Origin: Paratinospora sagittata
Lineage: Eukaryota; Streptophyta; Magnoliopsida; Ranunculales; Menispermaceae
DNA length: 64,000 nucleotides
Direction of reading: 5' to 3'
NCBI GenBank assembly: GCA_035771175.1
Contig: CM069596.1
Span: forward strand, 10,745,001-10,809,000
Shown: positions 56,927-64,000 of the stretch, one piece after another
Layout of the letters: each line of letters opens with the position of its first letter
Numbering within the stretch: the stretch's first letter is position 1
The notes under the pieces: generated by a model
Database searches by the model: none
What the model saw: the letters and a program-made list of their open reading frames with translations, nothing else
What the model was told of the DNA's origin: nothing
Position numbers and translations under genes: made by a program

Positions 56927-58640
56927 ATTGCCTCATATCAAACTTAGGTTATCAGAAACCATGTCTTTTTCTTTCCTTTGACTTATATATATATATATAG
57001 TATATAACCAATTAAATTTGTTTTCAAAAAGTTTAGAATGATTTTTCAAATCTTACTGGATCAACCTTATTAAGTGCTATAACTTATTTTTGTACATTTG
57101 CTAGTTTTTTTTAGCTTATTCAAAAGATTACATCAAGATACAATTGATTTGAGTAACTCTCTGTAAGACAAAGTCATATTCTCAAGAATTTTCTTTGCAA
57201 GACAGTCAGATTATAGGTTGGATTAGTAAGTCTTTGATTTGAATTTGCCATAAGCCAAACATAATTCTTCTGTATAACTTTTCCACTCCAAACTTCAAGT
57301 TGATTGAATATATTTGGACATCTCTAATTTTCTTCACAACTTAAAGAATCAATTAAACCATATTAAAGTGTCAAACCGTAGCTTCGATACTAATTGTTGG
57401 GTAAGTACCTAAAATCATCATATCTTAAAGATTCAATAAAGAAAAAAATTCCCCTCGACTCAAGGATATAAGTGGAAAACTCAAAATCAAAGAATAAATC
57501 ACATCCAAGACAAAACTGAAATGAAGGAGATCAAACCTTGTTTAACTTGACTTCTACTCATTTGAAGATTCCAACATCCGTGCAGGCTCTAGTTCTCTTT
57601 ATGTTTGACCTTAATAAAGACTTTTAAAGCCCAAGTTTAGCCATTGGCCCATTGGAAGTAACCTCAGTCCGTGCATGTGTCGCATGGATAAAATAGTCAA
57701 AAATCATAGTTTAAAAAAAATAGAAATAAAGATTGGGAGCTTCAATTTGTACCCCAAAAAACACTATCATTACCTACCAAAATAATATAATTTCTACCAT
57801 ACCCTTAGAAGATTTGTCCAAAATGCCTTTAGTTTAATTCCAAATCATTTATTAACCCGCCACTATTTTCATGTTCATCTTCTTTCCTAAACCCTAAACT
57901 CTTCTTCTATTTTTATCTTCCCTTTCTTCTCACATTTTGTCTTTCAAATACTTCTTGAGACCTTTAAGAGTTATTTTGAAATGGTTAAGACCTTTTTTAA
58001 AGGATTTTTGAGTGTTTTAAACCCTGTTTAGTTGGTCTTCTAGTGTAGTAAAAACTCACTCGAGGGCATTCAAAATCTCTACTCTTCTAGTTTGAAAGGA
58101 GTTAAATCGAAGTTCTCAAGGTCATAAACGCCATAAAACTGGTCCATATGTCTTGTAGAGCCATAAAAACAGACTTAAAGCACCATATTCCTGAAAAAAC
58201 ATCGAAAACACTCGGTTCGGTAGGACCCTACCGAACTTATGATTTTTGAATACTTGGGCAGTATGCAGCTTCACCTTGAAGAGCTTATAATAAACAACAG
58301 CCCTTTTCTGACCAAAATATAAATAAAAACAGCCCTTAAAGGTAACTTCAACACAAAGCCCACCAAGTAAGTTAAAATGCTCTCAAACCATACATTGGCT
58401 TGTTATACATAATTCAAAGCCATCAAATGTAAACTACTATCTATAAGCACGCATGAGGTTGAAGAAAATTCTTTTCACTATCTCATCTTGTGTATAGCTT
58501 GAAATGTAAAGAATTTCATTGAAAAGAATAAGTAATGGTTACAACTGTCATGGGTCAAAACAACCCTAAAAAATATGAATAATGAACACCTATTTACACA
58601 ATGAATAGTTAGGGAGTGTTAGTTCAAAGTCATCTTCTTG
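56927..58640. other. Intergenic region, copy B
   Basis: Matches 18466-20870 except for loss of about 700 bp at about 58232. No gene is visible. Confidence 0.5.
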
Positions 58641-58719
58641 ATTGTGTGGATCTTCCCAGGTATCAATCTTTCCATTTTCACCAGCAGCAAGGACTAGTAG
58701 GAGGAAGCTTCAGAATGTC

Positions 58720-61120
58720 TTATTGAGCAAACTTCCATACTTTAAGTTCGCCAGCTCCATCACCAGTAAAAAACAACCCACCAACACCATTTCTGATAAC
58801 CCGAATCTCTTGCTTGGAAAATATCCTTCCTCTCTCTTTAAACCTGAAACACACACACAACAGTAATTCCCATCTCATTGTCCATGCACACATTCTTCAT
58901 CAAATTAGAGAGACAAGTAATAAACATGGATGCATAAATAATTTAAGTGTTTTGTCTTTGGGTGCAGAACTTACGATGGCAGTTCATAGAAACGTACAAT
59001 ATTGTCGTTACATGAACACATTAACACTGGCTTGGCATCTGCATCAGTCATGCCATTAAGTGCAAGTACACCCTGTAATAAACAAAGCAATGTGAAGATA
59101 CAAATAATTAGTAAATCTCTGTAACATGGTCCATAAGAGCAAGAGAGAGAGAGTCAGTCCATAAGTGGCTTACATGTTCTTCGATGTGGGCATAGACTAC
59201 TTCCAAGCTCCCACTTTCGGTGGCGCCCCACACCTGCAGAACCAGAACAGAAACGAAATATTAAACAAAGGAAACTTTTTTCTTCTTTTCCTTAGTCTGA
59301 ATGGGTATTCTTACCTGCCTTATGTTGTCCTTTTCAGTTCATCCCACCCACATTTATATATTATCAAAATTAAATAAAACAATCATGTAAGAAACCAACC
59401 TTTATTGTTCCATCCAATGAGCTTGATAAAAGATACTGATCCCAACAAAGAACAAACATAACGACATCTTTGTGTTCAGTCAAGACATGCATACACTGTA
59501 GATTCTCGAGGTCCCATACCTGAAAATAAGTGTAATATGTAATGCCAATGAAAAAATACAACCCAATAAGATGACAATCTCTGTAACACAGACAATATGA
59601 TTGTTTACAACACAAGGCTTCAAAGAAGCATCCCCTATTTAGGTCAAAAACTATGTGCTACCAAAAAAATTATTTGCAAATAATACACACCAACAACTAA
59701 AAGCCAAAAAAATAAAAATAAAAAGATTGGAGGAAAACAAACTTACTCTAACTGTATGGTCCATGGAGCCAGAGTATAGCCTGTTTGCTCCAACAACTAA
59801 TGAAACAAACAGGAAGATTATGGCCTTTCAGAGTGGCTGCTGGATCATAGGAGTTGGTCGCAGCATTATATCTCCAAACCAATATATTGCCATCCTGAAC
59901 AATGAGAATCATATCTTATGCTAAAACCCCACCTGTCTAAGAAGATAAAAGAAAGTCGAAAAAAAATAATAAGAAGTCAATGACAGGAAATAATGAAAAC
60001 AATACCTGGGTCCCAGCAAAAAGCATATCACCATTAATGCTAGCTTCAAGGGAATAAACTTGTCCAACAGGCCCATTCAGATTAAGATCAGTATTGGTTT
60101 GACCATTCCAAGCCTGCAATATTCATCATCGTCATTATGTGGAAAAATAAGTAATATAATTGCATGCATGCCTAGATAAAAAGAAACAATAAAATAAAAT
60201 GGACATAAAAACAAAACAATAGCATCTCTTCCGTAAAAGTGCAGTTTACCTTGACAACATTTGAAGCCCCAACCAAGACCCAAGGCCCTTCAGTAATCAT
60301 ACAGCCAATTTCACTTCCGAGGTTAACCACATTAACACACTACGATGAAAGAAAGTGTTAGTGGTGTTCAACAAAGAGTCAAAAATAGCTTAAATCAAAT
60401 CCAAAAGACTACAAGCTTGTAAGTAGGAACCTGTCCAGTGTTACAATCCCAAATGCGCACTGTTCCATCTTTGCTTCCTGAAAAAAGCTTATCAGATCCC
60501 AGGGGAAGAACAATTCCATTGATGCCCTGTCACAAAAAAAATAAATTCAATAAGAAATCATTCAAAAGCAACACCCATAAAAAGAAAAAGAAGATAAACA
60601 AGACGTTGCAGTGTAGTTAATCAAAAACAGCAATAATACCAACCTTCTCGTGTCCTTGGAGCTGTGTTAAGAAAGAGAAGCTATCGCTGACGAACCACTT
60701 GTGCTGATATCTACAGCTATCCCCATAAGTGCAATTTCCATTCATCCAATAGTGACAGCACTTGTCCTGAACCTTATTCTGAGGAGCAGGAGGAGGAGCC
60801 TTGACTGCTCCATCATCTCGGACCCATTTTGATTTTGAGGGCAGTTGCCCACGATTAGTGCCTTTCAAATTAGGGTTTGGCTTTTCATTGGAATTAGGGT
60901 TTGGCTTTCTGTGCGTAAGTGCTTGAGAAGTAGTAGTAGTAGTAGTAGAAACTGTGCCATTATTCTTGCTCAACTGTGGCATTTCGGCGTGAAGGAAGGG
61001 GCAACGGTATCTATTGCACCTCCCAGCCTGCCAATGATAGCATATTTTGCGAGATTGAGTTGTAGCAGGTGCCGCTCCCAAACGATTAAAAACTCTCCTG
61101 TTTCCAGCAACAACGGCCAT
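58720..61120 (-). pseudogene. C3H zinc finger and WD40 gene, frameshifted copy
   Basis: Exons match the copy A gene: 61120-60644, 60526-60431, 60339-60250, 60113-60006, 59894-59747, 59519-59400, 59233-59174, 59072-58975 and 58843-58720. Exon 5 is 148 bp instead of 147 because of an extra A near 59806 (GAAACAAACAGG against GAAACAACAGG). This shifts the frame within the WD40 part and brings an early stop. By eye about a dozen other coding differences exist, roughly half changing a residue. Both zinc fingers and all splice signals are kept, so a shortened protein with fingers only is conceivable. A sequencing or assembly error in the short A run is an alternative. Confidence 0.85.
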
Positions 61121-61804
61121 GTCTACCAAAAACAAATACACAAAAACTCTTATTCAGGATAAAAATCCACCGCAAGCAATTTCTGATGAAGAAGAAGAAG
61201 CCGCTCTGCCATGAAACACCTAAAACCCTAATCAAGTCCTTGTATCCACATCTCAAATCACAAGTTCGCTCAAACTCTAACATAGATGATGAGATGATGG
61301 TGGAAATCACTGTATACAAGCTCAGCCATGAAAAACTCTCTTATTCAGGATAAATCCACCACCACCAGTCGTTCCTTCCATGAAACCCCTAAAAACCCAA
61401 ATCAAATCCTTATATCCGCATCATCTCAAATCACAAGTTCGCCTAAACTCCGAGATCGATGTGATTAAGGGGGAAACCACAAATTTTGAAGCACAATACA
61501 CAAACTCACGAAGCGCTGAGAGATCAAACAATATCTTATGGCGAAAAATTCCATAGAAACGATCAAATGAGAAGAAGTAGCAAACCTGAATCGATCGAGA
61601 ATCAGTTGTAGTATGTGAAGACGATGATGAGCAGCGACAGAGAGAGATTATTGCAATTCCTCTCAACTTGATCTTCGACCACAACTTCTTCCAAAAAAAC
61701 CACGAAACAATATGAAGATTTGCAGAGATTTCAAACACGGCCCTTGAGAAGACGAATCGATGAACTGTCGATAGAAGAAGAAGAAGGCGCTGAAATCTGC
61801 TGTG

Positions 61805-61812
61805 TATATATA
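61805..61812 (-). promoter_or_regulatory. TATA box of the C3H-WD40 gene (copy B)
   Basis: Same GCTATATATAC on the minus strand as copy A, with the same leader downstream, so the promoter is preserved. Confidence 0.62.
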
Positions 61813-62561
61813 GCTTTTGGCTCACGTACTTGTTTCTAGAAACTTTTCTTTAAACGCGTAGCGTATTAATCACGCATTACATTAAACTAAATCTAATCTA
61901 AATCCTTTTTTTTTTTTTTTTGCGTACTTTACATTTCTAATTTTTTATTCTTTAAGTTTTTATTATTTTTATCCTTACCCCTATAAACTTTTCAAAACAC
62001 CCTTTTCATTCTCTCTCTGATTTCAAAACTCCCTCTCCATTTTTTTTCAAATTTTCAATACTCAAAACCCTAAGGGGGCATTTGCCTTGGGGTAATCTTG
62101 GGATGAGAATGAGAATCTTGAAAATTTTCATGTTTGTTTCACTATTTACATTTTTTTAAGAGAGAAAGTGATTCCTGGGAAAGTAGGATTCTCACCCAAG
62201 ATGGGAAAGTGATTCCTATGAAGATAAATGGTATTCACTTTTCTAGAAAAGTGCTTACCATGGGAAAATTTTATTTCTTTTAAAAAAAAGGCAAAAAGAG
62301 AAAAAAAAACAAAATCATTATTTCACTTATGTTAATATAAATATGATATTTTTTTTATTAAAAATGATATTTTAATAGAATATATTGATTTTATTAACTT
62401 AATATTAATAATAATATTTTTATATATTTTTATTAAATATTCATTTTATGATTTAAAAAAATAATTGTATAATTATTTTTCATCTTTTATTATTTTTAAT
62501 AAAAACAATTTCACTATTTTTAATTAAAATAAAGTTCATTATTTAATAAAAATACTATATT
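61813..62561. other. Upstream spacer and AT-rich block (copy B)
   Basis: No gene. It combines the counterpart of 24045-24200 with that of 24730-25339. The GGGGGCATTTGCCTTGGGG edge and the A/T-only stretch are kept. Confidence 0.5.
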
Positions 62562-63660
62562 GTGACAGGCAGGGACTTGGCCTTGATGAATGTTGTTTCA
62601 TCTGTGTTTCCTGATATAATGAATATGTTATGGACATGGCACATAAACAAGAACGTGCTGGCCAACTCAAAGAGCAAGTTTGCAAAGAATGAGGACTTTG
62701 AAGCTTTTATGAGGAAGTGGAATGAATTGATTTTTTCTGATACAGTGGAGGAATACAATCATCAGAAAAATGTATTGTTTCAAGAATATGCTGAGTACCC
62801 TGAGGTTATTACTTACATCGACACGACGTGGTTGGTACCCCACAAGGTAAGATTAGTGAAGGCGTGGATGGATCAATTTGTGCACCTTGGCAATACTACA
62901 ACCAATAGGGTGAAGAGTGCACATTCAAAGCTGAAGAGAACTTTAGGGTCTTCTCAAGGCAACTTCGAGACATGATGGACTAAAATCAATACAATGTTGG
63001 CTTTGCAACACACAGAGATCAAGTCATTATTTGAAAAAAGTTTGAATAATGTTCAGCATTACTTCCAAGATTCTACATTCATGCATTTGCATGGGTTCGT
63101 CTCTAGAGCTGCACTAGACAAGATATGGGAGGAGTTAGCTCGTGCTGAGAGTGTTGGGTTGGACCAAAATTTATGTGGATGTGTGTTACACAAAACGCAT
63201 GGATTGTTATGCGCACATGAGCTTGCTTTGTGTAAGCAATGTAGCATGCCCATACCTCTAGTTGATGGGGATGCCCATTGTAAAAAACTAGATCTTACTC
63301 TTGTGAAAGTAGAGGACAATGAGATAGATTTCAATTTTAGGGCTGAGTTGGGTCTACTTGAGGATACATTTAATAGTTCTGATACATCTGGAAGAGCTAG
63401 AATTGTACAGAAAATCAAAGAGATAGTTGCTCCATTGACTTCTTCTCTCACTGTGCCCGTAGACAAAAGGAAAACAAAAGGAAAACAAAAGGGCGGCCGA
63501 CTAAGAAGAGTGATCGGTCTACAAAACGAGATCCCTTATTTTTTGAGCATGTGTCTGCGTACTCCACTCGTTCATCAATCTCATCATTGCAAAAGACCAG
63601 ACCGAAAAATAATGAACCAAGGAAGGTCCACAAGACACGCTTGCAAATGTCACATAGATC
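62562..63660 (+). pseudogene. MULE transposase, 5'-deleted (copy B)
   Basis: Starts abruptly in TGACAGGCAGGGACTTGG, the second-Asp motif region, because about 1.7 kb present in copy A is deleted. The first Asp and the DNA-binding part are gone. It keeps CTWHINKNVL (TGG, WTWH here), the SAHSKLK segment lost from copy A and an intact SWIM motif CGCVLHKTHGLLCAHELA. A TGA at 62973-62975 breaks the frame. Confidence 0.85.
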
Positions 63661-63699
63661 TCGTGGATATCTAAATCAACTCCCTCCTGACTGACATCA

Positions 63700-64000
63700 G
63701 TACATAGCCCATGACAGAGATGTTATGGCTGATGGACATTGTGGGTACCGAGTCATCGTTGAGTCCATGGGTATGGTAACAAATGGTTAGAGCGAAGTCA
63801 GAGGTGACTTACGAAGAGAGGTACAAAGGTTTTTGGCACACTACACAACGCTTTTCAGTAGTGTTGAAAGGGTTCAAGAGATTATGAGTTCTCTACAGTG
63901 TAGTGACCCTGTGGCACCGCTAGAGAAGTAGATGACTTTCTCAAATATGGGGTTGTTGATAGCATCGACATACAATGTCGTGTTGGTGCTTTTATCTACG
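63700..64000 (+). pseudogene. OTU-domain part of the MULE (copy B), runs off the window
   Basis: MADGHCGYRVIVESMG and the two Trp-to-TAG codons match copy A. The His motif lies beyond the window edge. Confidence 0.78.

Larger units (their letters stand above)
38817..64000 (+). repeat. Copy B of the segmental duplication
   Basis: This is the direct-repeat partner of 1-28465. Segments found only here are about 42761-43112 (Copia spacer), 44526-44755 and 46232-46365 (within the second Copia ORF), 48373-49594 (gypsy protease and gag) and about 52160-55815 (gypsy LTR end, LINE endonuclease, another LTR). If the copies are simple tandem repeats, the unit was about 38.8 kb before later indels. The sequence between 28465 and 38817 would then be the right part of unit A. 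Confidence 0.93.

Overview
The window is plant nuclear DNA, most likely from a eudicot; I cannot name the species. The evidence is a spliced C3H/WD40 (ZFWD-type) gene with nine GT-AG-bounded coding exons, several LTR retrotransposons primed by initiator Met-tRNA, a Mutator-like transposase with an OTU domain, a LINE remnant, and AT-rich spacers. Almost everything outside the single host gene is transposon-derived and decayed.

The dominant structure is a direct segmental duplication. Copy A runs from beyond base 1 to at least 28465. Copy B runs from 38817 (or further left) past base 64000. Both carry, in order: a minus-strand gypsy LTR and pol tail, a SIRE-like Copia element inserted in that pol tail, gypsy gag and LTR, a LINE 3' end, the C3H-WD40 gene (minus strand), an AT-rich block, and an OTU-MULE. 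Each copy has since lost or gained its own segments. Copy A gained or retains a 6-kb gypsy fragment (3875-9834). Copy B kept more gypsy gag/protease and a LINE endonuclease but lost the 5' half of the MULE.

The C3H-WD40 gene is intact in copy A (20949-23349, 439 codons). Its twin in copy B (58720-61120) carries a one-base insertion in coding exon 5 and is probably a recent pseudogene.

The Copia element (857-14818 in A, 39675-48372 in B) has LTRs of about 1.9 kb, a PBS, a gag and a long second ORF of the plant-transposon/envelope-like kind before the PPT. It has no protease, integrase, reverse transcriptase or RNase H, so it looks non-autonomous. Its LTRs hold two arrays of short inverted motifs. 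Copy A has a perfect 5-bp target duplication, and its flanks rejoin a gypsy chromodomain-side reading frame.

Between the two copies (28.5-38.8 kb) lie the tail of the MULE, an array of four palindromic units of about 390 bp, a minus-strand gypsy LTR, a plus-strand gypsy LTR, a DNA element with TIRs of about 390 bp enclosing gypsy gag-protease-RT sequence, a GGGTCGGG-rich remnant, and the LTR that starts copy B's gypsy. I saw no rRNA, tRNA or CRISPR features.
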